Part shown: positions 51,855 to 61,107 of the stretch, in pieces
Position numbering within the stretch: the first letter of the stretch is position 1
Layout of the letters: each line of letters starts with the position of its first letter
Assembly (NCBI RefSeq): GCF_003259335.1
Contig: NZ_QLLL01000010.1
Location: 1-64,000, forward strand
Source: Chitinophaga skermanii
Lineage (GTDB): Bacteria; Bacteroidota; Bacteroidia; Chitinophagales; Chitinophagaceae
Direction: 5' to 3'
DNA length: 64,000 nt
Notes under the pieces: generated by a model
Told to the model about the DNA's origin: nothing
Seen by the model: only the letters and a program-made list of their open reading frames with translations
The model's database searches: none
Program-made: the position numbers and the translations under genes

Positions 51855-53453
51855 ATGAAATTTCAACATAAAATCATTTGCAGTTGCCTCCTTTTAAGTG
51901 CGCTCGTGTATGGTGCGTGTAAAAAAGATTTGGGCAACTATGAATATACACAACCACTTGACATTACCATCGAGGGAATTCCTTCAAACTATGCTATTGC
52001 AGCAGGTGATAAACCCGATATTCAGCCTGTATTAAAAGGTGCTGAAAATGTAGCCGATTCTAACTTTAGTTATCAATGGGTAATGTCGGTTAGCTATTTA
52101 ATTGGGGAAGACAAATTACGTGTTATTGATAATAGCAAGAATTTGGACAGTGTTTTCCGTTATACATCGGGTGCATATAATGCTTATTATTTGGTAACCG
52201 ATAAAAGAACTGGCCGTACATGGACAACACCTTTCACGATTACCATCATGGGTAGTGTAAGGAAAAACGGTTGGTTCTTATTAACAGAAAAAAGTGACCA
52301 TACTGCTAATATTGGTTATTTGATCGAGGATACTTTAAATGTAGGTACTTATCCTAAACGATTCAGCGAATTCCAAACGACCTTAAGAGATGCGACTACA
52401 AATGTGCCTTATAGTTTGCCGGGCAAACCTAAGTTTTTAAGCATCGTTTCAGCATCTGTTAACGCAGCAGAAACAGGTACAAAAGTTTGGATTTATGCAG
52501 GAACAGACCAATGGTTAGAAAAAATAAATGTTACCAATGACTTTACTTGGAAAAATAGGGTGTATAGTTTCCCATTAGAAAACTCTACGGGAATGACTAC
52601 ACTCGATAAAATTTTACCAACATCAAGCGGCATCGGATATGGTATTAAGGATACATCTTTGTACCGTTATTATAACGTATTCCGTTATACAATGGGTGTA
52701 CCTATTAGTCGTTTAGCAACGGGCGAATTAATCAATATTGCCCCAACGATAGCCCAAGTAACGCAAACAACATCTTTAGCCTCCGTAGTATACGACACAC
52801 GTGGAAAGCGTTTCTTGTATCACTATGAAACAAACTCATTCTTAAAACAATTCACCAACAAAATCGATGGCTTTAACCCTGATAGTGTAGGTATGGATTT
52901 AGTTTGGATGGGGTATACGCATGCTTATGCCGGTAACGTAATTGCGTTGATGGAAAATAGTGCGAAGAAAAGATTTATTGCGCGTATGGAGTTTAATTCA
53001 TCAGCAACATCTCTACCGTTAAGTTTATACGAAGTAACGGCGCCAGAATTATTCCAGGCGGAGAACTTTGCGATTGACTTGAAATATGGCTTTATGTATT
53101 TCTCCAACGGCAGCAAATTATTCCGTTACAACTTAGATACAAAAACTGTACAGTTGGTGAAGGATTATGGAACAGGAAATAACATTACGAAAATTCGTAC
53201 AAAGTTCCACCAATCAGTAATTGCTCCAACACAATGGCAAAGTGTGCTCAACTTCCCTCAATCATATAACAAGTTTGTTTTAGAACCGGTTTCCTGGGGT
53301 GTTAGTGTTACTACATTTAATGGTGACTACAATAGTGGTGGTACCTTGGATGTATTAAAAATAGATCCATTAAACCCACAAGCTGGTAGCTATTATACAG
53401 TTACTGGGCTTGGTAAAATAATAGACTTCGATTATTACTATTCGAAACTATAA
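51855..53453 (+). CDS. PKD-like surface lipoprotein of the SusCD locus
   Basis: A 532-aa lipoprotein (lipobox VYGAC, Cys21) that begins KKDLGNYEYTQPLDITIEG, typical of PKD-like family proteins that accompany DUF4843 genes. The N-terminal 130 residues look like one or two Ig/PKD sandwiches (SYQWVM and YYLVTDKRTGRTW). The rest (about 135-532) alternates short hydrophobic strands and Gly/Asn turns (KNGWFLLTEKSDHTANIGYL; KYGFMYFSNGSKLFRYNL), which suggests a beta-propeller. It is the last gene of the operon, starting 18 bp after the DUF4843 gene and followed by a terminator. Likely role: extracellular ligand capture. Confidence 0.82.
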   Translation: MKFQHKIICSCLLLSALVYGACKKDLGNYEYTQPLDITIEGIPSNYAIAAGDKPDIQPVLKGAENVADSNFSYQWVMSVSYLIGEDKLRVIDNSKNLDSVFRYTSGAYNAYYLVTDKRTGRTWTTPFTITIMGSVRKNGWFLLTEKSDHTANIGYLIEDTLNVGTYPKRFSEFQTTLRDATTNVPYSLPGKPKFLSIVSASVNAAETGTKVWIYAGTDQWLEKINVTNDFTWKNRVYSFPLENSTGMTTLDKILPTSSGIGYGIKDTSLYRYYNVFRYTMGVPISRLATGELINIAPTIAQVTQTTSLASVVYDTRGKRFLYHYETNSFLKQFTNKIDGFNPDSVGMDLVWMGYTHAYAGNVIALMENSAKKRFIARMEFNSSATSLPLSLYEVTAPELFQAENFAIDLKYGFMYFSNGSKLFRYNLDTKTVQLVKDYGTGNNITKIRTKFHQSVIAPTQWQSVLNFPQSYNKFVLEPVSWGVSVTTFNGDYNSGGTLDVLKIDPLNPQAGSYYTVTGLGKIIDFDYYYSKL

Positions 53454-53490
53454 AAATACTGTTCTACAGTTTTGATTGTAATTTTGAACC

Positions 53491-53523
53491 GCCGTCTCTA
53501 CTTTATAGAGACGGCTTTTTTTA
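53491..53523 (+). terminator. Terminator of the SusCD operon with the shared CGTCTCTA stem
   Basis: Perfect stem GCCGTCTCTA (53491-53500) / TAGAGACGGC (53506-53515) followed by eight T. Fourth member of the terminator family noted at 7492, 22879 and 33559. Confidence 0.92.
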
Positions 53524-53619
53524 TTGTTTTGTTAAAAATTTTCCAGCTTGATAAACTTTTGTTAAAATAATTTACCTATCTTGTTACTCCTTACCCTTTT
53601 ATCAACCAATTTCGTTCAC

Positions 53620-54117
53620 ATGAAACGCTATGCCATCGTAAGTTTCGTGGTTGTTGCATTTTTATTATTGAATTGTATTGTTTGTTCTGCCCAAAGTAAA
53701 GTTCCTCATCCAAGAACCGTTAATGATTTACCCATCGATAGTACCGTGCGTGCTAAAGATGAAAATTTTATATTCCAGTATTACAATATCGATACACACG
53801 TAACGGGTGGTATCCACTATATCCGTAAGACTTATCATAAAAATTATATACCCGTTCTGGAAAACACCCAGCAAGGTTTTATTACCCTACGCTTCTTAAT
53901 TAATGCAAATGGAGAAACCGGTCGTTTTTATGTAACAGGTATGGATAGACATTACCGGCCGCTCACATTCGATGCACACATAACCACCCAAATTATAGCC
54001 ATTGCGAAAGGCTTACAAGGATGGCAACCGGGCATGTATATGAATGAAAAGCGAGATAGTTATTATTACTTGGTATTTAAGATGGAAAACGGTTATATTA
54101 AAGATATTGTGCCATGA
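53620..54117 (+). CDS. Secreted protein with TonB-C-like domain
   Basis: A 165-aa exported protein. I place the start at the ATG at 53620 (MKRYAIVSFVVVAFLL); the open frame begins earlier at a TTG with no leader-like sequence. The signal peptide ends at about SAQ. Residues ~80-160 (FITLRFLINANGETGRFYV, then IAKGLQGWQPGMYMN and YYYLVFKMENG) resemble the TonB C-terminal fold, with its strand-helix-GWxPG layout. There is no membrane anchor or Pro-rich linker, so it is not a working TonB but a soluble periplasmic relative. It overlaps the TPR gene by the ATGA at 54114-54117, so the two are translationally coupled. Confidence 0.7.
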   Translation: MKRYAIVSFVVVAFLLLNCIVCSAQSKVPHPRTVNDLPIDSTVRAKDENFIFQYYNIDTHVTGGIHYIRKTYHKNYIPVLENTQQGFITLRFLINANGETGRFYVTGMDRHYRPLTFDAHITTQIIAIAKGLQGWQPGMYMNEKRDSYYYLVFKMENGYIKDIVP

Positions 54118-54896
54118 GATGGTTATTACCCCTACTTTTACTACCATGCAAACTATTTGCGCAAAATAGTTCAGCCCGCGAAAGGGCCGAAAAATACTAC
54201 GCCATGGGAATTGAATACCGTCAAGGAAGTTTGAAATCCCAATTATACTTAGACTCTTCTATAATAGTGGATCCTACGTTTGCAAAAGGCTGGCACGAGA
54301 AATCGGTGCCCTATTTGAAAAATGGTGATTTTATTACGTGGAAACCACTCATAGATAAAGCGGTGGCACTTGCGCCCAATATACACCTAGGTACAAGAGG
54401 CTGGTGTGCATTCTCCTTTTTACACGATTACGAAACAGCCATAGCCGATATTACGGCCTTAGAAACATTGTTACAAGGCTATTTACCTTCTTCAGGCAAT
54501 GGCATGTATCCATTACGCATGATATTGGGATTGAGTTATAGAGAAATAGGGAATGAAACCTTGGCTATTAGCACCATGGAGAAATCAATTGCATCGGGTA
54601 ACCGGGGCTTGTACGATTATTTACACTTAGCGGTTACTTATATGCAAGTAGGGCAATGGGACAAGGCACGTATAGCTTTAGAACAAAGCATCGCTGGTTA
54701 TCCAGGCCTGGCCGAGAATTACTACTACTTAGGGAAATACCAATTGCAACAACATAACATAGCGGCTGCCCGTACGAGTTTCGAAAAGGCAAAAAATTGT
54801 TATTTACACGAGTTTCATTTTATTGATCCTTATGTAACCCCTTTAGATGCTGTTGCCTTGGAAGAAATAGAAGAAGCCATAGAAAAGCTTAAATAA
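54114..54896 (+). CDS. Secreted tetratricopeptide-repeat protein
   Basis: A 260-aa exported protein (signal peptide ending LFAQ, about residue 17). The sequence is helical and carries TPR-like units, the clearest at about 150-215: AISTMEKSIASGNRGLYDYL, then AVTYMQVGQWDKARIALEQS and YYYLGKYQLQQHNIAAARTS with the W/L/G/Y/A pattern. TPR domains mediate protein-protein contacts; the partner is probably the TonB-C-like protein encoded just upstream with overlapping codons (inference). Its 3' end overlaps the convergent murB by 8 bp. Confidence 0.78.
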   Translation: MRWLLPLLLLPCKLFAQNSSARERAEKYYAMGIEYRQGSLKSQLYLDSSIIVDPTFAKGWHEKSVPYLKNGDFITWKPLIDKAVALAPNIHLGTRGWCAFSFLHDYETAIADITALETLLQGYLPSSGNGMYPLRMILGLSYREIGNETLAISTMEKSIASGNRGLYDYLHLAVTYMQVGQWDKARIALEQSIAGYPGLAENYYYLGKYQLQQHNIAAARTSFEKAKNCYLHEFHFIDPYVTPLDAVALEEIEEAIEKLK

Positions 54897-55905
54897 TGTT
54901 CACTTCACGCTCTAAAGCCACCCCGAACTTTTCTTGTACGCTGGCTAATACTTTAGATGACAAATCGTAGATCTCGCTACCGGTAGCACGACCGTAATTT
55001 ACTAACACCAATGCTTGCTTGGCGTGTACACCGGCATCACCTTCGCGGAATCCTTTCCAGCCACATTGTTCAATAAGCCAACCTGCGGCGAGCTTTACAT
55101 GCCCGCTGGGTAAAGGGTATGCTACGATATTGGGGAACTTAGCTTTTAGCGTTTCGTATTGGGTTGCTGGAATTTCTGGGTTTTTGAAGAAACTACCCGC
55201 GTTTCCAATTTCGGCTGGATTGGGGAGCTTGGAACTGCGAATATTAATAACAGCTTGGCTGATAGCTTGAATAGAGAGATCTTTCACCCCCATTTGGGTC
55301 AACTCCTGTTCAATTGCCCCGTAACTGGTATTAAAATGAGGTGTTTTATTTAATTGGTAGGTAACGTCTACAATCACAAACTCATTCTTCAATTCACGCT
55401 TAAATACGCTTTCCCGGTAGCCAAATTTACAATCGGCGTTGTTGAAAGTCATGATTTTGCGTTCCTCGATATGGAAAGCCGTTAAACTATGGAATGTGTC
55501 CTTGATTTCTACACCATAGGCACCTATATTTTGCATAGGGCTAGCGCCTACATTGCCAGGTATGAGGGATAAGTTCTCTAAACCGGCCAAATTTTCTTGG
55601 ATACAATGCTGTACAAAGCCATGCCAATTCTCTCCGGCTCCACTTTTCATATACACATGGTCGCCTGCTGTACCTGTTTTCTCGATGCCTTTGATGTTGT
55701 TTTTCAATACTAAACCATTGAAATCCTTGGTGAGCAAGATATTACTACCCCCGCCTAGGATGAGTAAGGGCATATTTTTCCAGCGAGAATCGCTTAAAAT
55801 ATTCCCCAAATCTTCAATCGATTCAAAAGTACTGAAATAACGTGCTGTAGCGGGAATGCCGAAAGTATTGTAGGCTTGTAATGAAACTTGTTCTTGTACG
55901 ATCAT
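54889..55905 (-). CDS. murB: UDP-N-acetylenolpyruvoylglucosamine reductase
   Basis: FAD enzyme that uses NADPH to reduce UDP-GlcNAc-enolpyruvate to UDP-MurNAc in peptidoglycan synthesis. I start it at the ATG at 55905 (MIVQEQVSLQAYNTFGI, 338 aa), which matches the family; an ATG at 55968 adds 21 residues that are covered by the predicted promoter. The FAD-binding part shows NTFGIPA, LILGGGSNILL and GNVGASPMQNIGAYG. The proton-donor serine is in NAGSFFKNP, and the C-terminal part has LIEQCGWKGFREGDAGVH (in part). This is the type-I form with the extra Tyr loop (YREVFKRE-like GYRESVFKRE). Confidence 0.96.
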   Translation of the reverse strand: MIVQEQVSLQAYNTFGIPATARYFSTFESIEDLGNILSDSRWKNMPLLILGGGSNILLTKDFNGLVLKNNIKGIEKTGTAGDHVYMKSGAGENWHGFVQHCIQENLAGLENLSLIPGNVGASPMQNIGAYGVEIKDTFHSLTAFHIEERKIMTFNNADCKFGYRESVFKRELKNEFVIVDVTYQLNKTPHFNTSYGAIEQELTQMGVKDLSIQAISQAVINIRSSKLPNPAEIGNAGSFFKNPEIPATQYETLKAKFPNIVAYPLPSGHVKLAAGWLIEQCGWKGFREGDAGVHAKQALVLVNYGRATGSEIYDLSSKVLASVQEKFGVALEREVNII

Positions 55906-55942
55906 GATGGCTTGTGTAAAAAGGCTATCTTTATTTATGGAA

Positions 55943-55950
55943 CAAAGATA
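55943..55950 (-). promoter_or_regulatory. Probable -7 element of murB
   Basis: TATCTTTG on the minus strand, an exact TAnnTTTG match 38 bp upstream of the chosen start. It supports the start at 55905 instead of 55968. Confidence 0.45.
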
Positions 55951-55962
55951 ATTAACAATCAC

Positions 55963-56631
55963 ATGCAAACAGCTATTGTTACAGGCGCTACCGGGTTGTG
56001 TGGGAAAGCATTGGTGCAGTTACTTTTGGAAGATAATACCTTCAATAAGGTACGAACAATTACCCGGAAGCGGTTACCCATTGATCATCCAAAGCTAGAG
56101 CAAGTATTGGTTGCCGATTTTGAGCAAGAAGAACCGCTCAAACCAGCGCTGCAAGGCGATGCATTGTTTTGCTGTATTGGAACAACAATCAAAAAAGCCG
56201 GTACACAAGCTAACTTTGTAAAGGTGGACCTAGAAATCCCCGTTACGGTAGCAAATATTGCCCATGCGAACGGTGTTCCACAAATGTTAGTAATTTCGGC
56301 CGTCGGGGCGGATGCCGCAGCGAGGAATTTTTATTTAAGAACGAAAGGGTCTATGGAAAATGCTGTTAAGCAGGTAGGCTTCGCGGGATTACATATTTTC
56401 CGACCTTCGCTGATAAATGGTCAACGCGACGAAAGAAGGTTTACTGAAAAATTGGCTATGAATTTGATGCATGTATTGAACGTGTTGCTCGTGGGAAATC
56501 TGCGTAAGTACCGGAGCATTAACGCTACAACAATCGTAAAAGCCATGCTGAAAGTTTACCAAGCACACCAAGATGGCGTGCATATTTATGAATCAGACGA
56601 AATAGAAAAAATAGTAAGTGCAGCTAGCTAA
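55963..56631 (+). CDS. NAD(P)H-binding oxidoreductase, HTATIP2/Tip30-like
   Basis: A 222-aa single-domain Rossmann protein. The start at 55963 (MQTAIVTGATGLCGKALVQLL) puts the dinucleotide-binding TGATGLCG at the N-terminus as in relatives; the open frame runs on upstream without a sensible leader. Further family features: LFCCIGTTIKKAG, VISAVGADAAARNFYLRTKG and LHIFRPSLINGQR. It belongs to the atypical SDR group (Tip30-like), which bind NADPH but often have no known reaction. It is divergent from murB, with 57 bp between the start codons. Confidence 0.86.
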   Translation: MQTAIVTGATGLCGKALVQLLLEDNTFNKVRTITRKRLPIDHPKLEQVLVADFEQEEPLKPALQGDALFCCIGTTIKKAGTQANFVKVDLEIPVTVANIAHANGVPQMLVISAVGADAAARNFYLRTKGSMENAVKQVGFAGLHIFRPSLINGQRDERRFTEKLAMNLMHVLNVLLVGNLRKYRSINATTIVKAMLKVYQAHQDGVHIYESDEIEKIVSAAS

Positions 56632-56676
56632 CCCGCTTACTTAGATTATACACACCAGCAATAAAGGAACTAGATT

Positions 56677-58662
56677 ATGAGCTCACGCATTTTATCTACA
56701 TTGGTCGCAAGCCTGTTCGTTGTAACAACGCAAGCGCAAATCAATACACAACTTCCTGATACCTACAAAGTAAGACCTACGCCGTACACAGTTACCAATC
56801 CTGCACAATTCAATACAGATATCACTGTGCTTGATTATACCGTTGTTCGCAACTTTAAAGAAGCGGCCGACCGTCCAGAACCCAATCTTTCCCATATACT
56901 ATACGTACACAAGCATTTCCGTATTAATACACAAAAAGGTGCCGATAGCTCTGCCACCATCCTTATACCAAAAGAAGATGGTGCCGAGCCTATTTACATG
57001 GAAGCACGCGTAATTGCCCCCGATGGCACTATTAGCCAGATTACCGGTAGATTACGTAAGTTAAACGGGGCTGACGGGAAAGAATTTTGGACAATTAAAA
57101 CACCCGCTTTAACACCTGGGTCTGAATTAGAATACGATTTAGCCTCTCTAGTATATGACGCATTGGCCGGTGCCGATCTTTTTCAAGAAGATGTACCTGT
57201 TGTACATGCTCGCTTCCGGCTTGTAACACCTAACATTTTAAAGTTTGATGTTAAATCTTTGAATGGCTTTGGTGAAGTAACAAGCGCGCAACATGGTCAA
57301 ACCACTGTATTTGATGTTGAGGCGAACAATATCCCGGCCTTTCCGAATAGTGCTTTCGTATTCCCGAAGCCTTTAGTACAAGGCGTTTCATTTGGGATGA
57401 GAAGTTTTGTGAATATGGCTTCATACAAGCGAGAAACGGTTGAATACAACTGGCAAGATTATGGTGAACGTGAATATATTTCTTACTATAACATCGACAA
57501 AAATGAATACACACGCCTTCAAAAAGAAATGGAAGGTTGGTTATTTATTCGTCAACGTAAATCGTTGCCATTATTGATTTACCAAGTAGAGCACTACTTG
57601 AAAAGTATCATCAAATATGAGCCTGCTAAGAATATCCCAGACCTCGAAAACTTGGGTACCATTCTTAAAAATCGAATGGCAAATGATTTAGGTATGGTTC
57701 GACTTATGGCGGCAGTGTATTACAACTTGGGTATCCGTGCTGAATTATTACTCGCTTCTCAACGAGATGAACTACCTATCGACACGAGCTTATGCACCTT
57801 CTACCGGGCTAAAAATGTATTGCTTTATTTCCCTGAATTAAACCAAGCCATTGCGCCAACAGAACGCGACTATCATTTTCCTAATATTCCGCCAATGTGG
57901 TCGAACACGTTAGCATTACATGCATGGGATTCTGCTACGGCAAACGCTTCTGTAGTGAAAACCAATTTTATGCGTGTTCCAGTAGGCAGCTATGCGAATA
58001 ATGGGATTAGAATGTCGGTAGATGTGAAGTTTTCACCTAGCAACGATTCATTGTTGGTTAATACTACGCAATTAATTAGTGGAGATCCAGAAGTGACGCT
58101 TAAAGCAGTGCTTAACACACCTAAAATAAATACCACGCAAGTATTAACGAGTAACTTGCCATTATCGCCTACTGAAATGCGCAATTTGAGTGTTACAGTA
58201 GCGAACCAAGATTGGTCGCCGACGATGATTTCTCGACCATTAGAAGTGAGAGCTTCGTTCAGCAATACATCTATCTTAAAAGTAGAAAACAACGGGTACA
58301 GCATCGATTTACGTGAACTTAACCGTATGCCGGTTGATAATTTAGGCGACTTACCTGCTGCTGGTCAACCCATCAATATTACGTTCCCATTCTACCAAGA
58401 AACAAAGATTAGCATTGCTTTACCGGCAGGATATAAAGTGAAGAATGCGGCTTCCTTCAACAGTGAATATGTTTATAAAGAAGGAGATGACGAAGTTGTA
58501 GGTTACCGTTTGAAATCATTACAATCAGATCAAACCTTTACATTACTATTAACACAATGGTACGCGCAAACCGATTACCAAGGTAAAGCACGTGAAGGTT
58601 TAGAAAAAGTATTGAGAACTTTATTGCAATTGAGAGAAGTAAAAGTAGAGATCGCTAAATAA
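56677..58662 (+). CDS. Secreted DUF3857 / transglutaminase-like protein, probably inactive
   Basis: A 661-aa exported protein (signal peptide ending TTQAQ, about residue 21). Residues ~45-270 look like DUF3857 (HILYVHKHFRINTQKGAD, then YMEARVIAPDGTISQ and LTPGSELEYDL). A transglutaminase-like core sits at about 300-430, and a DUF3858-like tail follows. The usual catalytic Cys would fall where the sequence reads NDLGMVRLMAAVYYNLGIRAE; there is no cysteine there, and the expected His-Asp pair is not evident. It is therefore probably a binding rather than enzymatic protein. It follows the oxidoreductase gene at 45 bp and is convergent with priA, with no gap between the two stop codons. Confidence 0.78.
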   Translation: MSSRILSTLVASLFVVTTQAQINTQLPDTYKVRPTPYTVTNPAQFNTDITVLDYTVVRNFKEAADRPEPNLSHILYVHKHFRINTQKGADSSATILIPKEDGAEPIYMEARVIAPDGTISQITGRLRKLNGADGKEFWTIKTPALTPGSELEYDLASLVYDALAGADLFQEDVPVVHARFRLVTPNILKFDVKSLNGFGEVTSAQHGQTTVFDVEANNIPAFPNSAFVFPKPLVQGVSFGMRSFVNMASYKRETVEYNWQDYGEREYISYYNIDKNEYTRLQKEMEGWLFIRQRKSLPLLIYQVEHYLKSIIKYEPAKNIPDLENLGTILKNRMANDLGMVRLMAAVYYNLGIRAELLLASQRDELPIDTSLCTFYRAKNVLLYFPELNQAIAPTERDYHFPNIPPMWSNTLALHAWDSATANASVVKTNFMRVPVGSYANNGIRMSVDVKFSPSNDSLLVNTTQLISGDPEVTLKAVLNTPKINTTQVLTSNLPLSPTEMRNLSVTVANQDWSPTMISRPLEVRASFSNTSILKVENNGYSIDLRELNRMPVDNLGDLPAAGQPINITFPFYQETKISIALPAGYKVKNAASFNSEYVYKEGDDEVVGYRLKSLQSDQTFTLLLTQWYAQTDYQGKAREGLEKVLRTLLQLREVKVEIAK

Positions 58663-61107
58663 TTATACCGTATCCACATCGGGTACAATCAGTACAGCAC
58701 GGAAAGCTTTTTCCGCTGTTAACTGGATAAAATATTCGCGCAGCAAGTTCTTTGCTTGCGCGATTTTTTTCATATCACGTGGCAACTTAATGAGCATTTC
58801 TTGTAGATAATAGTTCCGTAATTTATTAACGATTGGAGCAGCAGGTCCTACCAATTGAGCACCAAGGTGCGGTTTTAACCAACTACCCAATACTTGTGCC
58901 GCTTGGTTAACAGTACTTTCCTGTTTATGCTTCAAGGTAATTTTCAATACACGTACAAATGGCGGGTACGCAAAACGTTCGCGTTCATCGATTTCGGCAG
59001 CATACATACCATCATAATCGTGTGCGGCTACAAATTGTAACACTGGATGCTTGGTATTATTCGCTTGGATAATAACCCGTCCAACCCCATCGCGCCTACC
59101 AGCCCTACCACTTACCTGTTCCATTAATTGGAAAGCTCTTTCATTCACCCTAAAATCAGGGAAGCTTAATATGCTATCGGCACTTAATATGCCTACGAGG
59201 GTTACATTTTCAAAATCCAACCCTTTCACAACCATTTGCGTACCTACTAGAATATCGATCTCCTTTTCTTCTAGGAGTTGAATCATTTTGTTATGACTAT
59301 CCTTCGTTCTAACCGAATCTACATCCATACGCGCTATCCTCGCTGATGGAAACATCTGTTGCAGATCGTCTTCGATTTTCTCGGTGCCAAAGCTTTTGGG
59401 GATCAACGTTTGACTACCGCAGGCAGCACAGGTATGAATATATGGGTAACGTGTACCACAATAATGACAATGTAATTTATCGTGCTGGCGATGGTAAGTA
59501 AGCGAAACGTCGCATTGTAGGCATTGCGGAATCCAACCACAAGTGGTGCACAATAAAAACGGTGCATAACCACGCCTATTCTGGAATAGAATAACTTGTT
59601 TTCCACTGTCGAGCGTAGCTTGGATAGCTTCTGTTAATTGACTGGAGAAGTTCCCTTGCATGGTTTTCAATGCATGTTCCTTCTTTAAATCGGCTACTTC
59701 AATTGCCGGCATTTCTATACCGCCAAAGCGTTCCATCAACTTCACTAAACCGAATTTACCTTGCGTAGCGTTGTAATACGATTCCAAACTAGGTGTTGCG
59801 GAACCCAGTAAAACTTTCGCCTTAAAAATAGAAGCGTAATAAATTGCCGCATCGCGGGCATGATACCGAGGAGCAGGATCTTGTTGTTTGTACGAAGGGT
59901 CGTGTTCTTCATCCAAAATCACTAAGCCTAAATCCTTGAAAGGTAATAATAAACTGGAACGTGCCCCCAAAACAATTAGGATTTCACCGGTTTTCACCTT
60001 ATTCCATATTTCTACCCTTTCATTATTACTGAAACGGGAATGGTAAATACCAATTTTTCCCGCGAAATGTTTTTTTAACCGCCGGATGATTTGTGCTGTT
60101 AATGCTATCTCTGGGAGTAAGTATAAAACTTGCTTACCAGCCTGAACAGCTTCCTCTATGAGCTTCACGTATACTTGCGTTTTACCGCTAGACGTTACGC
60201 CATGTAGCAAGGTTACCGGCTTTTGCGTAAAACATGCGTGTACTTCTGTTAACGCTTTCTCTTGGGCTGGACTCAAATCGAAATCGATGGTAGACTCGAT
60301 CGTTCCGAGGGGAACTCGATCCACTGTTCTTTTCTCTATCCAGAGAATACCTTTTTCTACGAGTCCTTTTAGTTGAGCTGCAGAAGCGCCCGATTTCTTC
60401 AACAATTCGCTTTGGATAACGGCACCTTGGGTTTTCACTAAGTGAAGATAAGCGAGTAATAACTCCAACTGTTTAGGAGCCCGGGAAAGTTCGTCGAATA
60501 AAGGAGCGAGGCGTTCTTCCGATTCAAATTCGGGTTGTAGCTGTACGTAGTTTTCCTTCTTCTCGCGGTAGGCTTCTCTTAATTCTTCATAAATGATCAG
60601 CACCCGTTTTTCGAGCAAACGTTTGATGACGCTGTACACTTCAGATTTATCGAGAATTAGTTGTACCTCGTCGATACGTAATTCTTTCCGAATGTTTAAA
60701 GCTTCGGCGATCATGTACTCATCATCGTCGAGCAAGGAAAAATCGTGTTCGATACTATCGTTATACAACAGAACCGTTTCGCTGGAAAGTTTAAGGTGGG
60801 CCGGCAAAGCAGCATTAAGCACTTCCCCTTCTGTGCACATATAGTATTGTGCGATCCATTCCCAGAATTTAAGCTGGGTGGGATATACAACAGGCTCCTT
60901 ATCGAGAATATCGATAATAGGCTTTGTTTTATAAGCTTGTGGTGCTTGCGTGTGAATGTTTTTTACGATGGCGGCGTACTTCTTATTTTTTCCTAACTGC
61001 ACAGCTACCCTACTGCCCACATGCACATTGTGTTCCATGTGTGGCGGAATAGAATAGGTATAATTCCTCGGTAGGGCCAACGGTAAAATTACATCAGCAA
61101 ACATCAT
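58663..61107 (-). CDS. priA: Primosomal replication-restart helicase PriA
   Basis: An 814-aa superfamily-2 helicase that loads the replisome at repaired forks. N-terminal 3'-DNA-binding domain (about 1-100), then the helicase core with Walker A GVTSSGKT (303-310), the DEEH box (VILDEEHDPSYKQ) and the C-terminal motifs ILVGTQMVVKGLDFENVTL (in part) and QVSGRAGRRDG. Between the helicase lobes the zinc-binding cysteines are present as CTTCGWIPQCLQC and CHYCGTRYPYIHTCAACG. A long, Glu/Lys-rich insertion at about 120-260 is typical of Bacteroidota PriA. It overlaps plsC by 4 bp and follows it in one operon. Confidence 0.96.
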   Translation of the reverse strand: MMFADVILPLALPRNYTYSIPPHMEHNVHVGSRVAVQLGKNKKYAAIVKNIHTQAPQAYKTKPIIDILDKEPVVYPTQLKFWEWIAQYYMCTEGEVLNAALPAHLKLSSETVLLYNDSIEHDFSLLDDDEYMIAEALNIRKELRIDEVQLILDKSEVYSVIKRLLEKRVLIIYEELREAYREKKENYVQLQPEFESEERLAPLFDELSRAPKQLELLLAYLHLVKTQGAVIQSELLKKSGASAAQLKGLVEKGILWIEKRTVDRVPLGTIESTIDFDLSPAQEKALTEVHACFTQKPVTLLHGVTSSGKTQVYVKLIEEAVQAGKQVLYLLPEIALTAQIIRRLKKHFAGKIGIYHSRFSNNERVEIWNKVKTGEILIVLGARSSLLLPFKDLGLVILDEEHDPSYKQQDPAPRYHARDAAIYYASIFKAKVLLGSATPSLESYYNATQGKFGLVKLMERFGGIEMPAIEVADLKKEHALKTMQGNFSSQLTEAIQATLDSGKQVILFQNRRGYAPFLLCTTCGWIPQCLQCDVSLTYHRQHDKLHCHYCGTRYPYIHTCAACGSQTLIPKSFGTEKIEDDLQQMFPSARIARMDVDSVRTKDSHNKMIQLLEEKEIDILVGTQMVVKGLDFENVTLVGILSADSILSFPDFRVNERAFQLMEQVSGRAGRRDGVGRVIIQANNTKHPVLQFVAAHDYDGMYAAEIDERERFAYPPFVRVLKITLKHKQESTVNQAAQVLGSWLKPHLGAQLVGPAAPIVNKLRNYYLQEMLIKLPRDMKKIAQAKNLLREYFIQLTAEKAFRAVLIVPDVDTV

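Noticed and set aside
55906-55968. Upstream ATG start of murB
   Set aside because: It spans the predicted TATCTTTG promoter element, and the residues do not fit MurB.
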